A program made the position numbers and the translations under genes. A DNA stretch of 64,000 nucleotides from Paraburkholderia sp. ZP32-5 (GTDB taxonomy: Bacteria; Pseudomonadota; Gammaproteobacteria; Burkholderiales; Burkholderiaceae): positions 3,162,001-3,226,000 of the forward strand of contig NZ_JAJEJP010000001.1 in assembly GCF_021390495.1 (NCBI RefSeq). Reading direction: 5' to 3'. Of this stretch, positions 8,291-16,844 are shown piece by piece. Every line of letters begins with the position of its first letter. Within the stretch, counting starts at the first letter, position 1. The notes below the pieces were generated by a model that searched no databases, was not told the DNA's origin, and saw nothing but the letters and a program-made list of their open reading frames with translations.

Positions 8291-8695
8291 CTACACCACC
8301 GCCACCACCTCAACCTCCACCTTAAACCCATAATGCAACTGCGGCACCGGCACAACCGCGCGCGCCGGCTTCGCATCACCAGCCCAGCGCGCGTAGATCT
8401 GGTTAAAGCTCGCCCAGTTCTCCACATCGACGACATAAACCCGCACCTGCACCAGCTGCGCAACACTGCTGCCGACACTCTCAAGCGCCGCTTTCACATT
8501 AGCCAAGACCTGTTCGGCCTGCACGTCGAATGGCGCGTCGTTGAGCTTGTCGCCTTGCGGGTTAATCGGCAATTGCCCCGACACGAACACGAAGCCATTC
8601 GCAACCGCGACGTGACTATAGTGACCACCGGGTTTAGCGAGCGTGGTGGGATTGTTGGTCTGCGGCAGATGCGAGTCGTGTGAATTGTCAGTCAT
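8291..8695 (-). CDS. RidA/YjgF family enamine/imine deaminase
   Basis: This 134-aa protein shows the RidA pattern: YSHVAVANGFVFVSGQLP, then ANVKAALESVGSS, VQVRVYVVDVENWASFNQIYARW, and a PARAVVPVPQL segment with the substrate-carboxylate arginine. RidA proteins form trimers that hydrolyse reactive enamines from PLP-enzyme side reactions. The start at 8695 drops an unrelated N-terminal stretch. RidA3-7 paralogs in catabolic settings often have specialised roles; this one stands alone. Confidence 0.88.
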   Translation of the reverse strand: MTDNSHDSHLPQTNNPTTLAKPGGHYSHVAVANGFVFVSGQLPINPQGDKLNDAPFDVQAEQVLANVKAALESVGSSVAQLVQVRVYVVDVENWASFNQIYARWAGDAKPARAVVPVPQLHYGFKVEVEVVAVV

Positions 8696-8972
8696 GAACC
8701 ACTCCAGAAGTCGAGAACGTCCGGGCGGCAACCATCAGCCTAAGCGGAACGCCCGCACGACGAGCGCCCATCTTCACACAACCAGCGAAAAGTCTCACGC
8801 GACACGCGAGCGCGCTGAATACGGCCGAACAACCGGGCAACAGAACACCCGAGCGATTCGAGACCCACGAGACAAAACGAAACGAGAAGAGACAAGAGCA
8901 ATCCACCAGCCCCCGCCCCACCCCGCCAGCCTCATCCGCATCAAGCCGCATGCGTTGCCGCGAAAGCCACCA

Positions 8973-9203
8973 TCACGCAGCGGCCATCTCGAGCCTCTCG
9001 CGCGCATCCGCGCAACGACGATTCAGATCGCGATGCATCAGTCGGCCATCGAGCAAGGCCGATACATCGGTCAAACCGTAATCAAAGCGCAAGACATATT
9101 CGATGTCGGTGTAGTCGTAATAAGCGCCGCTGTCTGCCAGCCTTTGCGCTTCGGCGAATGCGGCATGTTGCCGTTCGCCGTTCATCAAGTCTTTGATCGC
9201 CAT
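8973..9203 (-). CDS. Small hypothetical protein
   Basis: The predicted 76-aa product is acidic and helical (MAIKDLMNGERQHAAF, then YYDYTDIEYVLRFDYGLTD). It has no signal peptide or membrane segment. I set the start at the ATG at 9203 because a CGGAG site lies 8 bp upstream; a start at 9236 would add 11 residues. I do not recognise the family. The composition looks coding, and it stands alone between the ridA-like gene and the drug exporter. Confidence 0.55.
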   Translation of the reverse strand: MAIKDLMNGERQHAAFAEAQRLADSGAYYDYTDIEYVLRFDYGLTDVSALLDGRLMHRDLNRRCADARERLEMAAA

Positions 9204-9326
9204 GATTGCCGCTCCGAGGAACAGTGACTTCATCATAGCAATGCAATTCAAAACGCACGGTGGCGCGCGCGCAACACCTGGTGTTTTCCGTACCTGCACG
9301 CACAGCTGTCATACAGAGCACATGGC

Positions 9327-10547
9327 TCACGCGGCGGCCACCGGCGTGCTGGTCCGATGCCAGCGCATCACCAGAAAACGGCCGACGAAACACAGCGTGC
9401 CCGCCACGCCGACCACCACGCCCATGCCCTGCGGCGAGCCGTCCTGCCACAACCCGACCGCAAGACTCGACAACGCGCCGAGCGCGAGCTGCACCGCGCC
9501 GAACACGGCCGCCGCGGCGCCGGCGTTGGCCGGGTAGCGATGCATCAGGTCGGTCGTGCAATTGGCGGACAGCACGCCCACCACGCCGACCACGAAGAAC
9601 AGCCCGAACACGATCGACCACAAACCGCCCCACCCCGTCAGCGATACGACGCTGACGAACAGCGACGCGACGAAACTCACGGTCGCGGCAAATGAAATGA
9701 TCGGCAGCGGACCGAGCCGGCTGACGAGTCGCGTATTCAGGTAATTGCCGAACATGATGCCGACGATATTCAGCGCGAACAGAAAGCCGTAATGCTGCGC
9801 CGAGATATGGAAGTACTCGATATACACGAACGGCGTCGCGGTGATGTACGCGAACATCGACGCGAACGCCATACCGCCGCACAGCATGTGCCCCCACGCG
9901 ACCGGATCGCGCAGCAGCGTGCCGTACGCACCGAACGATTTCAGCAACGCCGACTGCGCGCGCTTCTCGCGCGGCCATGTCTCCGGCACCTTGAGGAACG
10001 CGGTCACCGCGCACACGGAACCGAACAGCGTCAGTGCAACGAATACCGCGCGCCAGCCGCCGAGCAGCAGCAACTGCCCGCCGATCAGCGGCGCGAGCAG
10101 CGGGCCGATCGACGTGACGATCGCGATCATCGACAGCACGCGGGCGGCGTCGCCGGGCTCGTGCGCGTCGCGCGCAATTGCCCGCGCGAGCACCGACGCC
10201 GAGCCCGCGCCCAACGCCTGCAGAAAGCGGAACGACACCAGCGAGCCGATCGAGAACGACAGCGCGCACGCGATGCTCGCGAGCGCATACATGATGATGC
10301 CGCCGAGCAGAATCGGCCGGCGTCCATAGGTATCCGACAACGGGCCGTACAGCAGCATGCCGATCGAGAAGCCGAACATGAAGCTCGTGAGCGTCGTTTG
10401 CGCGGCGGCGGTATTGACCGCGAAGGCCTGCGCGATGGTCGGCAGGCTCGGCAGGTACATGTCGATGGAAATCGGCCCGCAGGCGGCGAGCGCACCGAGC
10501 AACAGGATCAGCCGGCCATCGGGCCGGCGTTTGATGACGTCAGACAT
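9327..10547 (-). CDS. Bcr/CflA family multidrug efflux MFS transporter
   Basis: This 406-aa protein has twelve predicted membrane helices. Family markers are the DMYLPSLPTIAQAF loop after TM1, the MFS motif A variant GPLSDTYGRRPILLGG, and ARAIARDAHEPGDAARVLS in TM4, all typical of Bcr/CflA drug:H+ antiporters (bicyclomycin, chloramphenicol). The start at 10547 is the ATG directly before the first conserved block. No ligand-specific regulator adjoins it. Substrate is unknown. Confidence 0.9.
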   Translation of the reverse strand: MSDVIKRRPDGRLILLLGALAACGPISIDMYLPSLPTIAQAFAVNTAAAQTTLTSFMFGFSIGMLLYGPLSDTYGRRPILLGGIIMYALASIACALSFSIGSLVSFRFLQALGAGSASVLARAIARDAHEPGDAARVLSMIAIVTSIGPLLAPLIGGQLLLLGGWRAVFVALTLFGSVCAVTAFLKVPETWPREKRAQSALLKSFGAYGTLLRDPVAWGHMLCGGMAFASMFAYITATPFVYIEYFHISAQHYGFLFALNIVGIMFGNYLNTRLVSRLGPLPIISFAATVSFVASLFVSVVSLTGWGGLWSIVFGLFFVVGVVGVLSANCTTDLMHRYPANAGAAAAVFGAVQLALGALSSLAVGLWQDGSPQGMGVVVGVAGTLCFVGRFLVMRWHRTSTPVAAA

Positions 10548-10958
10548 GGGAAATCCGGAGGAGCGCCGTGCCGGCATCGGCAGCGGCATGGATGAAGCGG
10601 AGCAGCGACGGCCTGACGGAATCGATTGTACGCGACGCCCGATCGTCAACCGTGCTTGCGCGTGGCTCATGGCCGTGTGGGCAATCCGATCCGCTGTCGA
10701 GTTTGGCGCAGCGATGACGGCGATCGTGATAACTGTCCGGCGGCCGTGATAGCAAAGACGGCCACCGCGATAACCGCACCACCTGCCAGCACGCTGGCGG
10801 CCGCCCATCGACACCACCCACACTGCCCGACAACCGCGCCGCCGATCGGTTAAGCTGCCGCCTGCATCCTGCGAGCGCATCGTTGCCGCACGGCACCGTG
10901 CTCATCGAACCCGCGCCCGCCCCCGCGCAACGCCACCTGATCCCGTTTCGAGCCCGCA
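10548..10958. other. Intergenic region without recognisable gene
   Basis: This gap of about 410 bp separates the divergent Bcr/CflA exporter and EVE-like genes and should contain both promoters. Open frames here are short and lack family signatures. I see no clear repeat, hairpin with T-run or RNA gene. Confidence 0.5.
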
Positions 10959-11684
10959 ATGACCGCCTTCCTGCTGATCTGGAGCCCCAAGAAATGGCCA
11001 TGGCCCGAGCTGCCCGACATCGCGAAACGCGTGGCCGCTGGCGACGCGGTGACCGACGTCTGGGGCTGCGGCTTCGCGCGCGGCATCCTGCCGGGCGATC
11101 GTGTGTTCCTGCATCGCGTCGCGCAGGAACCGAAGGGCGTTTTCGGCTCCGGCTACGTGACGCGCGCGCCGTACGAAGTGCCGGATGCATCGACGAAACG
11201 CGGCTACCGGCTGTGCATCGACTTTGTCTACGACTGGCTCGTCGATGCGCATCAGGCGCCGGTGATTGCACGCGAGCAATTGCGCGTGCATCCGTTCTCG
11301 GTACAGACATGGGATGCGCAAAGTTCCGGCACGATCATCAAGCCCATCGCAGAAGGCGCGCTGGAGAAGCGCTGGGCCGAGCTGACCGGCAAGCGCAAGC
11401 CGCCGAAGCTGGCCGCACCGGCCGGCCCGACGCGCTCGACAAAAGTCACGGCGCATACCGCAGCGGCACAAAAGGCGGCCAACATCGTCAACGCAAAGCC
11501 GCCGGCAGCCAGCGAACAGTCCGCGAAGAAGCCAGCCCGTGCCGCAACGCGCGACAGCTCGGCCAACAACGCATCGGCTGACACCATAAACACCACAACA
11601 ACCGCAACCACCGCTACGCGGCAGAAAACCACAACGAGCCGCACACCGGAAAGCGGGCCAAAACGCACCCGCCGAAGCCGCTGA
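10959..11684 (+). CDS. EVE-like domain protein with basic low-complexity tail
   Basis: This 241-aa protein begins with a domain of about 135 residues resembling the EVE/PUA-like N-terminal module of McrA-type endonucleases: LIWSPKKWPWPEL, then a G-I-L-P-G-D-R-V-F-L-H-R strand and EPKGVFGSGYVTRAPYE. EVE domains flip out and read modified bases. From about residue 150 the protein is a Lys/Ala/Pro/Thr-rich, histone-H1-like tail with no fold. No nuclease domain (HNH, PD-D/ExK) is present, so it is a reader without an obvious effector. Confidence 0.68.
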   Translation: MTAFLLIWSPKKWPWPELPDIAKRVAAGDAVTDVWGCGFARGILPGDRVFLHRVAQEPKGVFGSGYVTRAPYEVPDASTKRGYRLCIDFVYDWLVDAHQAPVIAREQLRVHPFSVQTWDAQSSGTIIKPIAEGALEKRWAELTGKRKPPKLAAPAGPTRSTKVTAHTAAAQKAANIVNAKPPAASEQSAKKPARAATRDSSANNASADTINTTTTATTATRQKTTTSRTPESGPKRTRRSR

Positions 11685-11849
11685 CAACGGCGCCCGGCGC
11701 GACAGCGCTTCGCCCGCCCCAAAGCCCTTCCACGCCGACTCCGGTACAATTTCTCGATCTACCTCAGCATTGTGCGAAACGCCCTCGGGAGTCGTCCGAG
11801 GCTCTTCGCGCCGCTGCGCAACCCGTATTTCCTATCCCCAGCCATCGCC

Positions 11850-13133
11850 ATGTCCAGAAACGAAACCCTCTTCGAACGCGCGCAACGCACGATCCCCGGC
11901 GGCGTGAACTCGCCGGTGCGCGCCTTCCGCTCCGTCGGCGGCACGCCGCGCTTTATCGAGCGCGCGCAAGGCGCGTACTTCTGGGATGCGGACGGCCAGC
12001 GCTACACCGACTACATCGGCTCGTGGGGCCCGATGATCCTCGGCCACGTGCATCCGGAAGTGCTCGAAGCGGTGCAGCGCGTGCTCGCGGACGGCTTCTC
12101 GTTCGGCGCGCCGACGGAATCGGAAGTCGAAATCGCCGAAGAAATCTGCAAGCTGATGCCGTCGATCGAACAGGTGCGCATGGTGTCGAGCGGCACCGAA
12201 GCGACGATGAGCGCGCTGCGTCTCGCGCGCGGCTTCACGAACCGCAGCCGCATCGTCAAGTTCGAAGGCTGCTACCACGGTCACGCGGACAGCCTGCTGG
12301 TCAAGGCCGGCTCGGGCCTGTTGACCTTCGGCAACCCGACCTCGGCGGGCGTGCCGGTCGATATCGCCAAGCACACCACGGTCCTCGAATACAACAACGT
12401 CGCGGCGCTCGAAGAAGCGTTCAGCGCGTTCGGCAACGAGATCGCATCGGTGATCGTCGAGCCGGTCGCGGGCAATATGAATCTCGTGCGCGCGACGCCG
12501 GAATTCCTGCAGGCACTGCGGCGCCTGTGCAGCGAATACGGCGCCGTGCTGATCTTCGACGAAGTGATGTGCGGTTTTCGCGTGGCACTCGGTGGCGCGC
12601 AGCAACTGTACGGCGTGACGCCGGACCTGACCTGCCTCGGCAAGGTGATCGGCGGCGGCATGCCGGCGGCGGCATTCGGCGGCCGGCGCGACATCATGGC
12701 TCACCTCGCGCCGCTGGGCGGCGTCTATCAGGCAGGCACGCTGTCGGGTAATCCGATCGCGGTCGCGGCCGGTCTGAAAACGCTGCAGCTAATCCAGGCG
12801 CCGGGCTTCTACGACACGCTTGCCGCGCGCACTGTGCGTCTCACGCAGGATCTCGAACAGGCCGCGCGCGAAGCGGGCGTGCCGTTCGCGGCCGATGCGC
12901 TCGGCGGCATGTTCGGCCTGTATTTCCGCGAATCGATTCCGGCGAGCTTCGCCGAGGTCACGCAAAGCGACGTGCCGCGCTTCAACGCGTTCTTCCACAA
13001 GATGCTCGACGCGGGCGTGTACTTCGCGCCGTCCGCGTACGAAGCGGGCTTCGTATCGATCGCTCACGACGACGCGGTAATCGACGCGACGATCGACGCC
13101 GCGCGCGGCGCGTTCGCGTCGCTGAAGGACTGA
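11850..13133 (+). CDS. hemL: Glutamate-1-semialdehyde 2,1-aminomutase
   Basis: This 427-aa enzyme converts glutamate-1-semialdehyde to 5-aminolevulinate, the first tetrapyrrole precursor in the C5 pathway. The PLP lysine is K265 in [17 protein letters not shown], the same number as in E. coli. FDEVMCGFR carries the PLP-ring aspartate and [15 protein letters not shown] the phosphate-binding loop. I chose the ATG at 11850 because homology ([17 protein letters not shown]) starts there, although the frame is open 26 codons further up. It heads a same-strand run with ribD and ribE. Confidence 0.97.
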   Translation: MSRNETLFERAQRTIPGGVNSPVRAFRSVGGTPRFIERAQGAYFWDADGQRYTDYIGSWGPMILGHVHPEVLEAVQRVLADGFSFGAPTESEVEIAEEICKLMPSIEQVRMVSSGTEATMSALRLARGFTNRSRIVKFEGCYHGHADSLLVKAGSGLLTFGNPTSAGVPVDIAKHTTVLEYNNVAALEEAFSAFGNEIASVIVEPVAGNMNLVRATPEFLQALRRLCSEYGAVLIFDEVMCGFRVALGGAQQLYGVTPDLTCLGKVIGGGMPAAAFGGRRDIMAHLAPLGGVYQAGTLSGNPIAVAAGLKTLQLIQAPGFYDTLAARTVRLTQDLEQAAREAGVPFAADALGGMFGLYFRESIPASFAEVTQSDVPRFNAFFHKMLDAGVYFAPSAYEAGFVSIAHDDAVIDATIDAARGAFASLKD

Positions 13134-13196
13134 ATGAAGGGCTGCACGAAGGGCTGAGACCGGCCCGACCCAGACACTGCACTACAACGGACACCG

Positions 13197-14348
13197 ATGT
13201 TTTCGCAAACCGATTTCGTCCATATGGAACGCGCGCTCGCCCTCGCGAAGCGCGGCATGTACACGACCGACCCGAATCCGCGCGTCGGTTGCGTGCTCGT
13301 GAGGAACGGCGAGGTGATCGGCGAAGGCTATACGCAGCCGGCCGGCCAGGACCACGCGGAGATCCGCGCGCTGAAGGATGCGCGCTCGCGCGGTCATGAT
13401 CTGCGCGGCGCGACCGCCTACGTCACGCTCGAGCCGTGCAGCCACTTCGGCCGCACGCCGCCGTGCGCGAACGCGCTGATCGAAGCGCAGATCGGCCGCG
13501 TGATCGCGGCGATGGAAGATCCGAATCCGCAGGTTTCCGGCCGCGGTCTCGCGATGCTGCGCGACGCCGGCATCGAGGTGCGCTGCGGGCTGCTCGCGAA
13601 CGAAGCGCGGGAACTGAACATCGGCTTCGTGTCGCGTATGACGCGCGGCCGTCCGTGGGTGCGCATGAAGGTGGCGGCATCGCTCGATGGCCGAACCGGT
13701 TTGCCGTCCGGCGTGAGTCAATGGATCACCGGCGAGGCCGCGCGTGCCGATGGCCACGCGTGGCGCGCGCGAGCATCGGCGATCCTGACCGGCATCGGCA
13801 CCGTGCGCGAGGACAACCCGCGCATGACGGTGCGCGCGGTCGATACGCCGCGCCAGCCGCTGCGCGTGCTGATCGACAGTCAGCTCGACGTGCCGCTCGA
13901 CGCGCAGATTCTGGCCGGCGCGCCGACGCTGATTTTCTGCGGCCATCTCGATCACCGTCTCGAAGAACGCGCGAGCGCGCTGCGCGAGCGCGGCGCCGAG
14001 ATCGTGCCGCTGCCCAACGCGGCCGGCAAGGTCGATCTGCCTCAACTGCTGAATGTGCTCGGCCAACGCAATGTGAACGAACTGCACGTCGAGGCCGGCT
14101 ACAAGCTGAACGGCTCGCTGCTGCGCGAAGGCTGCGTCGATGAACTGCTGGTGTATCTGGCACCGAGCCTGCTCGGCATGGACTCGATGAGTATGTTCAG
14201 TGTCACCGCGCCCGGCACGCTCGACGAGCGCGTCAAACTGAACTTCCATACGGTCGAGCGGATCGGCGACGATCTGCGGATTCTCGCGCGCTTCGCGCCG
14301 CCGGCCGCGCCCGGGACCGACTCCGTGTCCCCCACCGTTTCGAAATGA
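13197..14348 (+). CDS. ribD: Bifunctional riboflavin deaminase/reductase RibD
   Basis: This 383-aa protein carries out two consecutive steps from the GTP cyclohydrolase II product. The N-terminal cytidine-deaminase-like domain has zinc ligands H53, C81 and C90 and catalytic E55 (HAE and PCSHFGRTPPC). The C-terminal DHFR-like reductase domain starts near residue 150 (RMKVAASLDGRTG) and ends with a NADPH-binding segment. It follows hemL by 63 bp and precedes riboflavin synthase by 15 bp. Confidence 0.96.
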   Translation: MFSQTDFVHMERALALAKRGMYTTDPNPRVGCVLVRNGEVIGEGYTQPAGQDHAEIRALKDARSRGHDLRGATAYVTLEPCSHFGRTPPCANALIEAQIGRVIAAMEDPNPQVSGRGLAMLRDAGIEVRCGLLANEARELNIGFVSRMTRGRPWVRMKVAASLDGRTGLPSGVSQWITGEAARADGHAWRARASAILTGIGTVREDNPRMTVRAVDTPRQPLRVLIDSQLDVPLDAQILAGAPTLIFCGHLDHRLEERASALRERGAEIVPLPNAAGKVDLPQLLNVLGQRNVNELHVEAGYKLNGSLLREGCVDELLVYLAPSLLGMDSMSMFSVTAPGTLDERVKLNFHTVERIGDDLRILARFAPPAAPGTDSVSPTVSK

Positions 14349-14363
14349 TCAAGGATTAGCACG

Positions 14364-14999
14364 ATGTTTACAGGAATCGTCGCGGCAGTGGGCCGCATCG
14401 AATCAGTCAAGCCGCTCGGCGCGGGTGGCGACGCGGGCGTGCGCCTGAATGTCGAAGCCGGCGGCCTGGATCTCGCCGACGTGCGGCTCGGCGACAGCAT
14501 CACGATCCAGGGCGCCTGCATGACGGTGGTCGCGAAGACCGCGCAATCGTTCGAAGTCGACGTGTCGCGCGAGAGCCTGAACCGCACGGTCGGGCTCGGC
14601 GAACCGGGTGAGGTCAATCTCGAGAAAGCGCTGCGCGCGCATGACCGGCTTGGCGGGCATATCGTGTCCGGTCACGTGGATGGGCTCGGTACCGTGACGC
14701 GCTTTGCACCGGTTGGTGAATCGCACGAGTTGCGGATTCTCGCGCCGCGTGAGATCGGACGTTATCTCGCGTACAAGGGATCGGTGACGGTCAATGGTGT
14801 GAGTCTGACGGTCAACTCGGTCGAAGATCGTGACGAGGGTTGCGAGTTTTCGATCAATCTGATTCCGCATACGGTGCAGGTTACGTCGCTCAAGCATCTG
14901 CGCGATGGGGCGCGAGTGAATCTGGAGATTGATCTGATCGCGCGGTATGTGGAGCGGATGCTTGGGGCGGGTCAGGACGACCATGACGCATTGAAATAA
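14364..14999 (+). CDS. ribE: Riboflavin synthase, alpha subunit type
   Basis: This 211-aa protein (also called ribC in E. coli) dismutates two 6,7-dimethyl-8-ribityllumazine molecules to riboflavin. MFTGIVAAVGRIES is the diagnostic N-terminus. The two lumazine-binding repeats are seen as ADVRLGDSITIQGACMTV and AYKGSVTVNGVSLTVNSV. Length is normal. Genes for RibBA, lumazine synthase and NusB, expected directly behind it in relatives, are missing; decayed sequence follows instead. Confidence 0.96.
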   Translation: MFTGIVAAVGRIESVKPLGAGGDAGVRLNVEAGGLDLADVRLGDSITIQGACMTVVAKTAQSFEVDVSRESLNRTVGLGEPGEVNLEKALRAHDRLGGHIVSGHVDGLGTVTRFAPVGESHELRILAPREIGRYLAYKGSVTVNGVSLTVNSVEDRDEGCEFSINLIPHTVQVTSLKHLRDGARVNLEIDLIARYVERMLGAGQDDHDALK

Positions 15000-15639
15000 T
15001 TGTACTTTCGGCGAATCGACCTTCTGCCGTCGTATCGCCGAATCTCGCCAGACCCGCGATCTGGTGGCAATATTTCTGACGGCATACCGTCATTTTCCAG
15101 GATTTATATACCGCCGCGCCTTCAGATAACGGCCTCCCTACATCGCCAGATAGACTGCCTGCCGCGTCGGTATTGGGACAGGCAGAGACCACTTCAAAGC
15201 ACGATCGTATGGTGTGTCGCCTTCTTCTGGACCTGAGCGGTAACACGACACCGAGAACCTTCTGTTTTCTCCAGCCTAGGGACCACCGAGTCCGTTACGA
15301 ACATGGCCTGGAGAACGACCCCGACTCATTCATCGTCGAAATCCCCGTGCCGCTTGTGACGAATGTGCCCGCCAGCGTTCCTCGCGCGCTACCACCCGAG
15401 TTCATCACCAACCTCATCTACAACGCCAACTCGCCGACGAGTGCATTCGAGATCCTTTGAATTCCATGGTCCGACGCATGTTTCGCGCTTCCGCGCGTCG
15501 ACCGGTCGGACTGAATATTGGGCGCCCATAAGATGAATAGTAAGTCGGGTCGATTGGCGACCATAGCTTTGTGACTCAATGCACAAGCGAAGCTCACGGT
15601 ACCAGCTGACATTGCCGGCGGATCTTAACTCGCGGCCCC
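15000..15639. other. Decayed or non-coding stretch behind ribE
   Basis: No long open frame survives. The plus-strand piece ending at 15460 (with FIVEIPVPLVTN and PPEFITNLIYNANSP) and minus-strand pieces look coding in parts but are broken by stops and frame changes. I could not assign any to a family. The region reads as AT-richer than ribE by eye. It marks the left edge of the accessory region. Confidence 0.45.
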
Positions 15640-15930
15640 CTCAGTCGAAGATGGACCAGATACGCTCAGCGCGAGCAGGTAAGCAGAGTTCTGGATCATT
15701 GGCAAAAACTTAATGCTCTGAGTGAAGCGGGTGCGATCGAGGAAAGCGTTTGGCTTGACGTCAACCTTCCCCATAAACGTCGTGCGGTCGCGGTTTCTAT
15801 CCGGCTCTCGTCCACGAATTCACCGTCGACAATACGGATGATATCGTAGAACTCACGCTGGATCGAAAGATACTCGGGTATAGAAACCTCTTTGTACTTC
15901 TCGTTCGAGTACCTCTGGCGACGTCCGCAC
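15640..15930 (-). pseudogene. Remnant downstream of the SIR2 fragment
   Basis: In minus-strand order, one frame gives SIPEYLSIQREFYDIIRIVD and EFVDES, then a second frame gives FMGKVDVKPNAFLDRTRF and a tail ending near 15640. The joined text looks like real protein split by at least one frameshift. I cannot name the family. It may be the C-terminal extension of the SIR2 protein or a second gene of the same lost operon. Confidence 0.4.
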
Positions 15931-16646
15931 CTACTCGACGAAAGCGGTGACGCGCATTATCTCTTCATCGGGCACCACGCATTGGACACTGCGGCGACCT
16001 TTTGACTCACCGTCCATCACGGCATGTTCCGACTTATCGCAGCAGCATACGAATACTTGCACGCTGGGACTAGAAAGGGAACGCATGACCAGGTAGGGAT
16101 GTGCTCGTCGGAAAACGATAACCCAAATATGGATAAGTACTGCGCCTGGATTCAATAGCTCATCTTTGGCGACCTCAAAATCTGTTAGCCATGCTCCTCA
16201 TAAGCCGTCTCGTGAAGCACCCACGTCATCGGGTTCACAACGAACATCTGTTCATACCTTGTCCAAAACCACCTTCATCATCTCTTCGGAAGATCCCAAT
16301 TCGGGGAGATGCTCAAGCGTGAAAACCGGATTGTTGATGGCGACGGAAAATGGTTGCAACAACTCATCACTTCATCGTCGAGCAAAGTTTCATCCTGCTT
16401 CCTTCGATTTCTCAAAGCGTCAAAGAACGCTTCTTCGAAAACAAATTCTGATCGTCGAAGCGGCCTTCGAACTTCACTTCCGGTCTTCATCGGTTCGCGG
16501 TCTACACAAGCACGCGGCGTGGCATCACGGTTTCCCTGAGCACAACGAGATGAAGCGCGAAACGCATTGCGCTCGCGTAAGCCGAGTGATGCAAATATCA
16601 CATATTGATCGCGAGATACGATCTTCCTAGGTGAAATTTGGCCCAT
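15931..16646 (-). pseudogene. Decayed SIR2-domain (defence-type) gene, C-terminal part
   Basis: Joining frames on the minus strand gives an ordered set of SIR2-like blocks. These are ELLQPFSVAINNPVFTLEHL (about 16306-16365), YEQMFVVNPMTWVLHETAYE, then DELLNPGAVLI, IFGLSFSDEHI, and YLVMRSLSSPSVQVFVCC. The VNP..W..E pattern followed by FGxSFxDEHI is typical of the SIR2-like domain in bacterial defence proteins such as SIR2-HerA. At least three frame changes are needed and the N-terminal half is missing. It is therefore dead. The assignment rests on pattern memory. Confidence 0.55.
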
Positions 16647-16844
16647 TAGACTTGCCTCAACCTGAATAGAGTTCGACCTCGAAGAGGTTCTGTCAGTAGC
16701 GGACGGTCACTTCAATCCTTAAGCGTTTGCCCAGCAAGGCCCACAAGCTAGTTCTTTAGCCCCCAATACTTTTTCTTGTGAAATCGCGTGCTGAATTCAT
16801 CCAGCCGTCAGCACAGGTTCTTTAATTAGAAAGGGATGTTACAG

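Noticed and set aside
5840..8300. Second copy of the tRNA-Ser 3' end as an attachment site closing the islet
   Set aside because: No repeat of the T-arm/acceptor sequence found by eye around the end of the hcp operon; a more distant copy cannot be excluded.
13134..13196. FMN riboswitch ahead of ribD
   Set aside because: The gap is only 63 bp and lacks the conserved RFN blocks.
15173..15460. 95-codon plus-strand frame behind ribE
   Set aside because: Weak start context and no recognisable family; kept only as part of the decayed stretch.
16647..16844. Fur box ahead of the TonB receptor
   Set aside because: No stretch resembling the GATAATGATAATCATTATC-type palindrome; iron control therefore remains unproven.
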